Assembly: GCA_030849805.1 (NCBI GenBank)
Contig: JASANZ010001815.1
Coordinates: 1-17,271, forward strand
Reading direction: 5' to 3'
DNA from: Sergeia podlipaevii
Lineage: Eukaryota > Euglenozoa > Kinetoplastea > Trypanosomatida > Trypanosomatidae
Length of the DNA stretch: 17,271 bases
Positions 1 through 7,509 of this stretch are shown here, in pieces; position 1 is the first letter of the stretch; the number at the start of each line of letters is the position of its first letter. The translations under genes were made by a program, and so were the position numbers. Under the pieces are notes generated by a model. The model was not told the origin of the DNA, did no database searches, and saw only the letters and a list, made by a program, of their open reading frames with translations.

Positions 1-177
1 GCTGAGACCGATGGGGTCGAAGCGCTTGGTGCAGGAGCCGATGGACTCATCGGCGGCGAGGATACCCTTGCCACGGGCGGTCATCTTCTTGACCGTCTCG
101 ATAAGCTCCGCCTCATAGGGCGTCTTGATGCGGTTGTACGCGGGGAGCTGGCTCTGGAAGATCTGGACACGGGACAT
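1..177 (-). CDS. Fructose-bisphosphate aldolase, class I, glycosomal (N-terminal fragment)
   Basis: This is the first 59 codons; the rest runs off the left edge. The class I (Schiff-base) aldolase splits fructose 1,6-bisphosphate into dihydroxyacetone phosphate and glyceraldehyde 3-phosphate. Seen here: the family block LPAYNR (11-16), KTPYEAEL (18-25), then [13 protein letters not shown] (36-48), where Asp43 corresponds to the substrate-contacting Asp33 of rabbit aldolase, and TKRF (50-53). The Schiff-base lysine lies outside the window. Residues 3-11 (R-V-x5-Q-L) fit the PTS2 peroxisomal/glycosomal import pattern, and known kinetoplastid aldolases are glycosomal. The start is the ATG at 177-175; the predicted acceptor gives a 63-nt leader with no upstream ATG. 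Identification is firm; location is inferred from the motif and the family. Confidence 0.96.
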   Translation of the reverse strand, partial: MSRVQIFQSQLPAYNRIKTPYEAELIETVKKMTARGKGILAADESIGSCTKRFDPIGLS

Positions 178-240
178 GACTGACGGATAGTGACTTTTCC
201 TTTAGAACGGGTAGTGGATGAGAGTAGTAAAATAGCAAAA

Positions 241-286
241 CTATTAAGTACGAATTTCGTTTAATGAAGAGTAAAGTAAAGTAAGG
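241..286 (-). promoter_or_regulatory. Predicted trans-splice acceptor for aldolase
   Basis: On the minus strand a pyrimidine-rich stretch (286 down to 266) is followed by the first downstream AG at 242-241. No AG occurs from about 340 down to 243, so this is the first usable acceptor after the tracts. It would give a 63-nt 5' UTR without upstream ATG. It is predicted from sequence pattern only. Confidence 0.6.
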
Positions 287-312
287 TATATATATGTGTG
301 TGTGTGTGTGTG
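287..312. repeat. (TA)4(TG)9 microsatellite
   Basis: A simple dinucleotide repeat, (TA)4 at 287-294 followed directly by (TG)9 at 295-312. In the minus-strand transcript it becomes CA then UA repeats lying between two pyrimidine tracts upstream of the aldolase acceptor. It is probably length-polymorphic. Confidence 0.95.
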
Positions 313-631
313 GTGAGAGAGTTTTGTAGAGAGAAGGTAAAAAAGAAGTAGTGGATGCACATACACAGAAACATGGGAGGTTTGTGTGAACTGGGGAGCA
401 CAACGTCTCTTCTTTATACAGGACAGACCTTACAGATGCTTAGTGAGGTGTGGGGACAAAGTAGCTAAAACGCCCCAGAGCTGAAATGTGCGCGTAAATA
501 AGCGTGTTTGCATTTTAGTTTTGATTGTTATAAGATAGAAATGAAAAAAGTAGGTATCCTGTAAGTCAAGGTTGGTTTGAGGAGAGAAGACACTGCATGC
601 CCCCAGCTTCTACTCCGTCCCATCAACGGCT

Positions 632-1201
632 CTACTCGTCGTCGTTACCGCAAGACTTCTTCTTGGAGGCCTTGATGCGCATGCGCTTGACGCGACCAAC
701 GCGGCCGTTACCGAAGGGAGAGGCATCAGCGAAGGCGATGTGGCGCTCGCTGCTCACGCGGACGATGAAGGAGGGGATGGTGACGATCTGCTTGGCAACG
801 GCGATGTGGCGCTGCTGGATGAGGATGCGGGCGTGGTGCACGGACTTGGCGAGACCGGCCTTGAAGACGATGGTCTGGAGACGGCGCTCAAGAATGTCAG
901 GGACGGTGAGGGACAGCACGTAATCGAGCTTGTCCTTCTCCTCCTCGAGGAAGCCGTAGTCATGGCAGCGGCGCATGATAGCGGCACCCTCGAGCAGACG
1001 ACGGGGGTGGTTCTCAGGGAGGGTAAGGAGCAGACGGGCAGAGCGGCGCATCTTGGACAGGGTCATGTTGACGCGCCAGATCTCGCGCTTGCAACGGAGA
1101 CCGTACTGGCCGCAGAGCTTCATCTCACGGTCGAGACGCTCCTTCTCGAACGGGCGGCGGGGAGCCTTCCAGACGCGGTTGAAGTTGTTGTAGTTGCGCA
1201 T
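632..1201 (-). CDS. RPS9: 40S ribosomal protein S9 (uS4)
   Basis: A protein of 189 residues, close to the usual length of eukaryotic uS4 (about 190). It is a primary rRNA-binding protein of the small ribosomal subunit, placed near the mRNA entry side of the 40S body. Seen here: a basic N-terminus ([18 protein letters not shown], 9-26), [14 protein letters not shown] (31-44), and the C-terminal S4 RNA-binding domain (about 107-170), including [22 protein letters not shown] (split at 104-125) and [10 protein letters not shown] (139-148). The tail is lysine-rich and then acidic. The ATG at 1201-1199 is the family start, and a CU-repeat acceptor lies only 14 nt upstream. The plus strand carries a long shadow frame across this gene, explained by codon bias. 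Confidence 0.97.
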   Translation of the reverse strand: MRNYNNFNRVWKAPRRPFEKERLDREMKLCGQYGLRCKREIWRVNMTLSKMRRSARLLLTLPENHPRRLLEGAAIMRRCHDYGFLEEEKDKLDYVLSLTVPDILERRLQTIVFKAGLAKSVHHARILIQQRHIAVAKQIVTIPSFIVRVSSERHIAFADASPFGNGRVGRVKRMRIKASKKKSCGNDDE

Positions 1202-1619
1202 TCTTGACTACTTGACTGAGAGAGAGAGACCCAATTCGAACATAAAGCAAAATATTTTTTTTNACAGTGGGGGGGGGGGAGTACTAAATTGTGCAAAAGC
1301 AGTAAACTTACTACATGTATAAACAAAGGACGCAATTATTTATAATATTTAAATTACGTTGTGGCATCTCGTCTGAGACAGAAAGAGCCTTGTTTCAGGC
1401 CACAGTAAATATAAATATATAAATATATATATACGCATGTGCTAAAAAAAAAATGTAATCGGGTTCGAAAAAGGCAACAACACCCAACATCATAGCAAGA
1501 GAGACGTGTCTCTTCTCTACATTTCTTCTTTTCAACAGAAGCCCTCCCCACACAAACCACAGAGCATTATCCATCGCACAAGGACTCCTCCCTGTCTGAG
1601 TTGCACCCGTACGCGTTTC
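1202..1619 (-). other. Spacer between the NOT11-like gene and uS4
   Basis: This 418-nt spacer contains the uS4 acceptor (1216-1231), an 11-base G run on the plus strand (1269-1279), an undetermined base N at 1263 beside a T run, and an AT-rich repeat near 1407-1433. The higher-coordinate part is presumably the 3' UTR of the 1620-3671 gene. I see no further gene. Confidence 0.65.
1216..1231 (-). promoter_or_regulatory. Predicted trans-splice acceptor for uS4
   Basis: On the minus strand a run of CU repeats ends in CAG (AG at 1217-1216). The resulting 5' UTR is 14 nt with no upstream ATG. A C11 tract (1279-1269) lies just upstream and could also act as pyrimidine signal. The leader carries two near-copies of GTCAAG. 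Short leaders are common for kinetoplastid ribosomal protein mRNAs. Confidence 0.75.
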
Positions 1620-3671
1620 TTATCGTTGCTCCAACTTCCAGCCACACTGAGCAGAAGCAAAGCTGCTGAGAGCAGCAATGGTGCGTGCGTGTGGGGAGGA
1701 AGGCTGCAGCACTTCTTGGCAATGGTGCAACCACTTCTCAAAGCGCTCCTGGGGCAAGGCGGTGTGCGTCAAAACCTCCTTAAGATACTGACCCACTTCC
1801 ACAGAGAAAGGGGTAGAGAAAAGGACGTAGTCCTCCACTGTGCTTTCAAAGAAACTCTCGCATCCATCACGAGTGGCAACAGTAGTGGTGTTGTGTGTGC
1901 ACGAGAACTTCTCTGGATGAGGACTGCCGTGGAGGCCCCACATCACAATCCGCGCAAGCATCACCGGATTCTTTTCGAGTAGTTTCTGTAGTGTGCCCCC
2001 CTCCTTCAGATCCAGGGATGCCATGATTGCTTCCACCGTCACTTGTGGCATCTCTCTCCATGGCCTTGCCGCCAACCGCGCTGTCTCCTCAGACATCTGA
2101 GCCTCTGACAGCTTACGCGTCGATGCGAGTACAATGAAAGATATGAAGGGTGAGGGGGTGCCGTCAAGCAGTAGTTCAACCCCCTGCGGAGCGCGCATAG
2201 GAGGTAACAGCTGAAGTTCTCCAGGTTGTACCGAGAGGCGTGGTAGCTTGAGCATAGTGGCATGGACAGTGACCGGAGCAACCGTTGTGATCGGCTGCTT
2301 ACAGTCTGCAGCACCGAAAAGAACTACCTGAGGGCTGTGAGTGATGGCGCGACCATCCACAAGAGCATCATCCTTGATGCGGGAGAGCCGCTGCGCAAAT
2401 GTTGTGCGTGCAGGGCGATGTGGAAGTCCACTGTAGAGATCGCTGATAGTAGCGAGCATCCTGTCGTACCACTCTTCAACGTTGCCGTCCCAGAGCCATG
2501 TCTCGACAGGATCAAAAAAATAAGTGCCAGATGCCTCAATGAGACTATGAACAGGATACAGGACGACACTTTTTAGGGGCTCGACCATCGAGAACGTATT
2601 GCCGTTGCTACTATTATTACTGTTGCTGTTACCGTTGCCGTCTCCACCACCTTTTGAGTCGATGTCTGGCGGCGCCACATAGGCGGCCTCCGCAGCAAAC
2701 ATACAGCACAGAAGCATCATTTTGGTCTTTAGGAGATACTGCACTATTGTGATGAGAACACTGCGCTCGGCACTCAGTGGGGGTGCCGCTACTACTGCTG
2801 CTGCTGATTGTGCTGTCTTGGTTGCCTCTTTGGTCGCGCTTGATGGTGGATCTTTGTTCTCTCGTAGTAGCCGCACCTGCACATCATTCAGACCATCGTT
2901 GATAGAGGATAAATACATCGCAGCCACACGCATGCGAATTGCGTGCATCTCTAGCAGATCCACTCGCGCAACAGCCCCTGAGGATGATGATGATGTTGCT
3001 GTTGCGCTCTGTGCTAGGGTGAGAGTACAGTCAAGGCTCGTGGTGGCAGCAGTAGCGGTGCTGCTAGAAAAAAGGGCTCCTGCTGGCATTGGAGATGGTG
3101 AATGCTGTGGTAGTCGTTGCTGCTGCGCGCCATTGCCGAGCATGGGGGATATGCTGGCCCTGGATGGCGCTATACTCTGTTCTACGTTGATATCAATTCG
3201 ATCTCGATCATGGTTGAGCAGCGGCCCATCCACAAAACAGTCTGGAAACAGAAGTGCACTGACGTGAAAGAGATCGCGCCAGCAGCTCTCGGTGACCGCC
3301 GCAACGCGCGTGGCGCGCTTATCTACTGCAAGGGTCTGGGAAGGACAAAAGTAGCCGGTCGAGACGAGAGGGGCCAGAGTTGAAATACATTTAGTGGATG
3401 GCAATATGACAGCGTTTTCCCACCGCTTTTGAGCATCACAGAAGATGGTTGCAACACCGCCAATGAGTGCGTTGTTGACGATCTCCGTCGCTGTGTGCTG
3501 CTTCTGACTCGCATACGCTAGCACTTGGCTCAACGCACGATACTCCGTTACTCCATACGTTCCGCTACTTGTGGAAGTGGCGATAGGGGTGACAAGCGCA
3601 TTGGCACTGCTCCCACTGGAGTAGCTTCCTACGGCTGAAAAGGGGCAAGGACTAGGGGAAGGGCAGTTCAT
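1620..3671 (-). CDS. Putative CCR4-NOT complex subunit NOT11 (CNOT11/DUF2363-like C-terminus)
   Basis: A 683-residue protein. The basis for the call is residues about 515-671. A KLSEAQ-type helix (520-525) is followed by LLEKNPVMLARIV (564-576), ESFFES (605-610), FSVEVGQYL (622-630), ALPQERFEKWLHHCQE (638-653) and a helix ending ALSSFASAQ (667-675). This matches, in order and spacing, what I recall of the CNOT11 domain (NNP...EYF...S-EV..L...LPPEF...C...FLQS). CNOT11 partners NOT10 within the CCR4-NOT deadenylase, which shortens mRNA poly(A) tails, and trypanosomes are known to have a NOT10/NOT11 module. The rest is low-complexity: Ser/Thr/Ala-rich (1-40, 165-235), Ala-rich (285-298) and a Gly/Asn/Ser run (341-359). 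The protein ends soon after the conserved helix, shorter than human CNOT11. The ATG at 3671 is the first in frame, with no upstream ATG in a 200-nt leader. The family call is by eye. Confidence 0.6.
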   Translation of the reverse strand: MNCPSPSPCPFSAVGSYSSGSSANALVTPIATSTSSGTYGVTEYRALSQVLAYASQKQHTATEIVNNALIGGVATIFCDAQKRWENAVILPSTKCISTLAPLVSTGYFCPSQTLAVDKRATRVAAVTESCWRDLFHVSALLFPDCFVDGPLLNHDRDRIDINVEQSIAPSRASISPMLGNGAQQQRLPQHSPSPMPAGALFSSSTATAATTSLDCTLTLAQSATATSSSSSGAVARVDLLEMHAIRMRVAAMYLSSINDGLNDVQVRLLRENKDPPSSATKEATKTAQSAAAVVAAPPLSAERSVLITIVQYLLKTKMMLLCCMFAAEAAYVAPPDIDSKGGGDGNGNSNSNNSSNGNTFSMVEPLKSVVLYPVHSLIEASGTYFFDPVETWLWDGNVEEWYDRMLATISDLYSGLPHRPARTTFAQRLSRIKDDALVDGRAITHSPQVVLFGAADCKQPITTVAPVTVHATMLKLPRLSVQPGELQLLPPMRAPQGVELLLDGTPSPFISFIVLASTRKLSEAQMSEETARLAARPWREMPQVTVEAIMASLDLKEGGTLQKLLEKNPVMLARIVMWGLHGSPHPEKFSCTHNTTTVATRDGCESFFESTVEDYVLFSTPFSVEVGQYLKEVLTHTALPQERFEKWLHHCQEVLQPSSPHARTIAALSSFASAQCGWKLEQR

Positions 3672-3871
3672 ACTTACTCCCTCTTTTTTTTGTTATTGTT
3701 AGATCCGTCACAAGTTATACAACTAGCGAATGGCAATATATAACAAATAGTGATGTATGCCGATTTGCGATTGAGGTCCACCTCTTCACAGCAAATGCTT
3801 CTTTTCAAGCCAGCACTAAAGATGACAAATAAATCAACAAAGACTCACTATTAGAACACCAGCTTGAAAGA

Positions 3872-3893
3872 CTGGTGCAAAAAAAAAAAAAAA
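3872..3893 (-). promoter_or_regulatory. Predicted trans-splice acceptor for the NOT11-like gene
   Basis: On the minus strand a U15 tract (3893-3879) is followed by GCACCAG, with AG at 3873-3872, giving a 200-nt leader without any upstream ATG. A weaker alternative is the AG at 3817-3816, after a U-rich stretch, giving 144 nt. The acceptor CACCAG pairs with CUGGUG nine bases further on, forming a possible 6-bp hairpin around the splice site. Confidence 0.5.
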
Positions 3894-3979
3894 TAAGCGA
3901 AAATCGTGTAGAATAAGATACACAGAAAGCGCAAAAGAAAAGTAGGTGACAAAGAAAACACACAACACACACCTAAGAC

Positions 3980-4020
3980 TATATATAAATAAATAAATAA
4001 ATATAAATATATATATATAA
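3980..4020. repeat. AT/AAAT simple repeat
   Basis: An imperfect repeat of AAAT/AATA units running into alternating AT, within a 3' UTR/spacer. It is a low-complexity feature with no other visible structure. Confidence 0.9.
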
Positions 4021-4600
4021 GAATGTAAGGATATGATATCTTGCTTTCTCCCTTTATGTATGCGTGCTCATATTTTCGTGGCAGCCCAGCAAAAGTCACG
4101 CCTCTGTCTAAGTAGCCACACAGAAAAGTAAAACCTAAAGAATAAAAAAAAAAGAAAACACGAGATGCTTCAGAAAAAAAAAAATGCATGAACAGAAAAA
4201 AAGGAGATACAACATATTGATTGTATCAACTCAAGTTGAACAAAAGCAAAGCTATTTTCTTCGTCCTGCCGTGGAGGGGAAATAAACAACTAAAAATAAT
4301 AATAGCAATAATAAAGTTTTTGTGTAATATAAGATGCCAGTAGCATAGATTAAGTCCACCAAATCCCCACTTTTTTTTGTGGCTCAATGGACGAATGATA
4401 TGTATATATTATGGGTATTAACGATAAACCCACTTCGATTGCTATTACTCCCCCCCCCCTTTATGAGGTTCGATAGACACATATATTATACATATGTATA
4501 TATCTATGTGAGGGATCGCTTCTCACCCATAGCTGCGTATCCAACAAGAATGAAAAAGCGAGAAGTAGAAAGAGAGAAAGGTGTAAAAATGAAGAAATTG

Positions 4601-6340
4601 CTAACGTTCTCTTCGAGTTTGAGGCTTCACCAGATCACGTGCAAGCTTGGCAAACTCAGCCATGGCTAAAGGGCTTTGAGACGACGCTCGCAGCGCAGGG
4701 GTATCGAAAAAAAGTGCCTCCTCCTCCATGATCTGTTGCAGAGCACCACACTCCTTGCCATATACAGACATGAGAGGTAAAGTATTGCGCTGCTCCACTA
4801 GATTGCGTATTCTTTCCCAGCGCAGTTTTAGCAGCTCACTGAGCGTCACCTCACAACGTTCGCAGTCTAGCTGCAAGGCCTGCTGGTACTCTGGAAGGTG
4901 TCTGCAGGCTTCTACATAGAGAGGTCCAGGCATCACCCACTCCTTGTAATCGGGCACTTCAACAGCAGAAGGCAAAGCATCTCCTGCTGAGAGATGACTA
5001 CTATTGGGACTGTCATCGTTGGGCACAGTAGCAACCGCCACCACCACCTGAAGGCAGTGCGAAGCACCAAAGCGAACCGCAAAATCACACACGGCCGCCG
5101 CCGCTTCCTCGGGGGATAAGCCACAGTCCAGTTGTCGGGTAATCACCTTCGCAACCTCATCAAGGCTGGTGTCATCCTGGTGCCGCGTCTCGCACGCTGC
5201 GTGATTAAGGAGCACGAGCACATCCCCTTGAAGCATCTCCCACGAGACACAGTTTGGCAGCGCAATCATCTTCTGCCGCATTGGGGAAAGCATGCGGTTG
5301 CTCTTCATTGACCAATGCCCAAAGCTGCGAGAGACGTTGTAAAAAGGATTTCCATCAATGATGCCGCCACACTCCGCGTCCACCGTGCCTCCCGCGTGAT
5401 GAATACGACGATACTCCAACGTGCGCTGAGTGGTGTGGTCGATGCTGAGAACAACCATGCGCTCACGTGTGGGATCTAGATGACTCTTAGCGGCTTCCGT
5501 GTGCGGGTTACGTGCGATACCAAAGGCGCGCGAGTCCCCCACGTTGCTCACCACCACATCAAGACAAAACGGATTGTGGGCCATAATGTTAGCCATATTG
5601 GCTCTTTCTCTTTCCTGCACCTGTGCGGATGACTCGAGAGTTTTGAGCGGTGGTGGAGCAACCCCTTTAGCCGACTTTTCAGTTTCCAGTGACAAACGTC
5701 TTTGAAGCTCCAGCGCTGATGGAGCCACGACTGCACTGAACCACACACCGCGGCAGCCACTCTCGCGGGCGTCAGAGATTTCCTTGTTTCCTTCGCGCCG
5801 CCGCTGATCTTCGCAAGCCCTAAAAAACGCGGAGTCTGTCAAGACAGCGTACTGTTGCATGTCCCAGTCGGTAATGAGGCTCTGAAGCTGCTGCTGCTGC
5901 TGCTGAGAGTTTGCGGCGGTGGAGGGTGGTGCATTCAGAGTGCGCCGGCGGTGCGTGGAAGCCATTATGATATCAAGCACTGGGTCCTCAGGAAACTCAC
6001 GCCGCAGCTCGCGCAGCTGTGCGGGAACAATGGTGTGGAGGCTGAGCGCTCGTGCGAGGTACTGAGAGACAAAACGCGAAACTGAGACACCTGTGTAGCC
6101 GTCAAAGATGCCAGCTCCAACCATGTCCCCGAGATACGGGTAACTTGTGGAGATTTGTGGTGTTTGCTGTAGATCAGCCTTGCTGTTACGATAGACGCCG
6201 CCTCTGTTTTTAGAATTGAACACGTTGAAGGAGTCCATGCTGTAGGTTTGCGAGGCATTCATCATCTCGCACATACCAATGGTCATGAAGGGCAGCACCA
6301 TCCTCTGCAGTTTCTTGTTTTGAAGAGGAAACGCCTGCAT
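4601..6340 (-). CDS. PP2C-like (PPM family) protein, probable pseudophosphatase
   Basis: A 579-residue protein. PP2C-fold landmarks appear in order: AGIFDGYTG (76-84, for the usual VFDGHGG), VSNVGDSRA (264-272), LSIDHT...E-RRI-HAGG (298-318), NVSRSFG (335-341) and VVVAVA (432-437). Active PP2C enzymes are Mg/Mn-dependent Ser/Thr phosphatases. Here Asp80 survives, but the first-motif ED is D36-S37, the phosphate-binding Arg is absent, the active-site His is Tyr82, the SDG aspartate is His380 (in LLNHAA), and the late DN pair is His428-Cys429. The fold is therefore likely kept while metal-dependent catalysis is likely lost. Linkers between motifs are long and include Q6 at 146-151. A C-terminal extension (about 440-579) has predicted helices and no recognised domain. 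The ATG at 6340 follows a good acceptor. The substrate or partner is unknown. Confidence 0.85.
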   Translation of the reverse strand: MQAFPLQNKKLQRMVLPFMTIGMCEMMNASQTYSMDSFNVFNSKNRGGVYRNSKADLQQTPQISTSYPYLGDMVGAGIFDGYTGVSVSRFVSQYLARALSLHTIVPAQLRELRREFPEDPVLDIIMASTHRRRTLNAPPSTAANSQQQQQQLQSLITDWDMQQYAVLTDSAFFRACEDQRRREGNKEISDARESGCRGVWFSAVVAPSALELQRRLSLETEKSAKGVAPPPLKTLESSAQVQERERANMANIMAHNPFCLDVVVSNVGDSRAFGIARNPHTEAAKSHLDPTRERMVVLSIDHTTQRTLEYRRIHHAGGTVDAECGGIIDGNPFYNVSRSFGHWSMKSNRMLSPMRQKMIALPNCVSWEMLQGDVLVLLNHAACETRHQDDTSLDEVAKVITRQLDCGLSPEEAAAAVCDFAVRFGASHCLQVVVAVATVPNDDSPNSSHLSAGDALPSAVEVPDYKEWVMPGPLYVEACRHLPEYQQALQLDCERCEVTLSELLKLRWERIRNLVEQRNTLPLMSVYGKECGALQQIMEEEALFFDTPALRASSQSPLAMAEFAKLARDLVKPQTRRER

Positions 6341-6375
6341 TTTTTTTGCTGCTTGATTCTCTAGTTTTCAAGTTC

Positions 6376-6384
6376 TTAAAACAT
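6376..6384 (-). promoter_or_regulatory. Minimal uORF (Met-Phe-stop) in the PP2C-like leader
   Basis: The only upstream ATG in the predicted 105-nt leader opens ATG-TTT-TAA, 36 nt before the main ATG. Minimal uORFs of this kind can lower downstream initiation. Whether it acts here is not known. Confidence 0.5.
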
Positions 6385-6445
6385 ATATAAATATGAATAG
6401 CAACAAGGAGAGCCCCTTCAACCTGAGAGTCTTCTCTTGTTGATA

Positions 6446-6484
6446 CTGCAACATAACAACAACAGCAACAAACGTAAAAAAAAA
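6446..6484 (-). promoter_or_regulatory. Predicted trans-splice acceptor for the PP2C-like gene
   Basis: On the minus strand a U9 run (6484-6476) and GUU repeats lead to GCAG, with AG at 6447-6446. This is a strong kinetoplastid-type acceptor and gives a 105-nt 5' UTR. The plus strand shows it as CAA-type repeats followed by an A run. Confidence 0.7.
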
Positions 6485-6680
6485 GGGATTAAAAGGGTGA
6501 ACGAAGGAGTAATAAAAGAAAGACAAAAAGCGCTGAGAAAAGTTAAACCTCAGAGAAAAATTCAGTGTGCTACTCAAGCATGTATTATTTTTCTTCATGA
6601 ATATCTACACAGTGATACTGTTTGGTCTTCAATACTCCTTACAAGAGAAGGAATTGGTGACGATAGCAACGAGGAAATAA

Positions 6681-6716
6681 ATGCACACACGCACACACAC
6701 GCGCGCACACACACAC
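6681..6716. repeat. 36-bp alternating purine-pyrimidine (CA/CG) tract
   Basis: Strictly alternating purine and pyrimidine, mostly CA with CG steps in the middle, in the 3' UTR/spacer of the 7510-9534 gene. Such tracts can adopt left-handed Z-DNA. It is also a microsatellite. Confidence 0.9.
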
Positions 6717-7509
6717 CATATTATACCAAGCACACATGTGCACAAGCACTCGCAGCTTTGACATAAGTCAAAGGTGTGGGAAGCAAAAAAATATTAAAAA
6801 ATGAAAAAGAAAAAAAATACAGTAAAGAACGGGATTGACTCCCTCAAAAGACTCGCAACACATCAGATCATAAGTTAGAATCAAGAAAAAAACATCAGCG
6901 TTACAAAATAATAATAATAATAATATCACTGGCTGGGAAAAATGAATCTCCATCTTGTACCATTCACGTAAAATAGAGCAATAGTAATGACAATAATAAA
7001 GCGAACATTTTCTTTTGTTATTGGTGTATTGAGGTATTGAAAACGGGTGTGTAACACTAAAAAAGTGTAGAAAACTGGTTATGCATTAGAGGGCAGATTC
7101 CACAAAAAGGAAGGGCAGCAGTACGAAAAGAATAATAAGTGCAAGACAAGTACTTCTTTAGGTACAGTGGTAAAAAAAAAAAAAAGAACAAAGGGTTCAA
7201 ATACGCCTCACAGATACACAAAAAGAAAAGATCAATGATAAAATACTGCGTTTGAACAGATATACACGAAAGAAATCACTGGTAGTCAGCAGCCTCTGTT
7301 ATTTAAGTAGAAAATAACAACAACAAACGACAAGAATAGTGCAATACGAAGCAGCAGTGCGTTCACTCACTCTGCAGTTCCCGTGAAGAGGTGTTGCAAC
7401 ACACACAAAAAAGAAAAAAAAACGTACACACGTGTATGTGTGTGAGTGAGTTAGTGAGAGAATATGAATGATTCTCTTTCTCATCCACGACTACCACATT
7501 GAATGTGTA

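Larger units (their letters stand above)
178..631 (-). other. Spacer between uS4 and aldolase (3' UTR of uS4, leader of aldolase)
   Basis: This 454-nt spacer lies downstream of the uS4 stop and upstream of the aldolase start. It holds the aldolase acceptor module near 241-286 and a (TA)4(TG)9 microsatellite at 287-312. The rest, toward the uS4 stop, is presumably uS4 3' UTR. An open frame at 113-403 (minus) is low-complexity and overlaps the aldolase start in another frame, so I do not call it. Confidence 0.7.
3672..4600 (-). other. Spacer between the PP2C-like gene and the NOT11-like gene
   Basis: This 929-nt AT-rich stretch holds the 3' UTR of the PP2C-like gene and the leader of the NOT11-like gene. 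It contains a 10-C tract (4450-4459, G10 in the mRNA), an AT/AAAT-rich repeat (3980-4020), several A runs, and acceptor candidates at 3816-3817 and 3872-3873. Open frames here (3851-4189 minus, 4379-4669 plus) are made of homopolymer translation and are not called. Confidence 0.65.
6341..7509 (-). other. Long spacer upstream of the PP2C-like gene
   Basis: This 1169-nt stretch between the stop at 7510 and the start at 6340 probably holds about 1 kb of 3' UTR of the Ser/Pro-rich gene plus the 105-nt PP2C leader. It contains the alternating CA/CG tract (6681-6716), an AAT repeat (6906-6925) and A runs at 7170-7182 and 7405-7423. A hydrophobic 61-codon minus frame (6768-6953) comes from T-rich sequence and is not called. 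I see no RNA gene. Confidence 0.6.

Noticed and set aside
740..1207. 155-codon open frame on the plus strand across the uS4 gene
   Set aside because: It is antisense to a clear ribosomal protein gene, follows from its codon bias, and is against the cluster direction.
2722..3267. 181-codon plus-strand frame inside the NOT11-like gene
   Set aside because: It is an antisense shadow of low-complexity Ala/Ser/Thr coding sequence with no motif.
3857..3877. CACCAG/CTGGTG inverted repeat as a terminator-like hairpin
   Set aside because: It has only a 6-bp stem with a 9-base loop, and kinetoplastid polycistrons do not end at such hairpins inside a cluster. Noted only with the acceptor.
6768..6953. 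61-codon hydrophobic minus-strand frame
   Set aside because: It is composed of Leu/Phe/Ile from AAT repeats and A runs, has no clear acceptor close upstream, and is typical of chance frames in AT-rich spacers.
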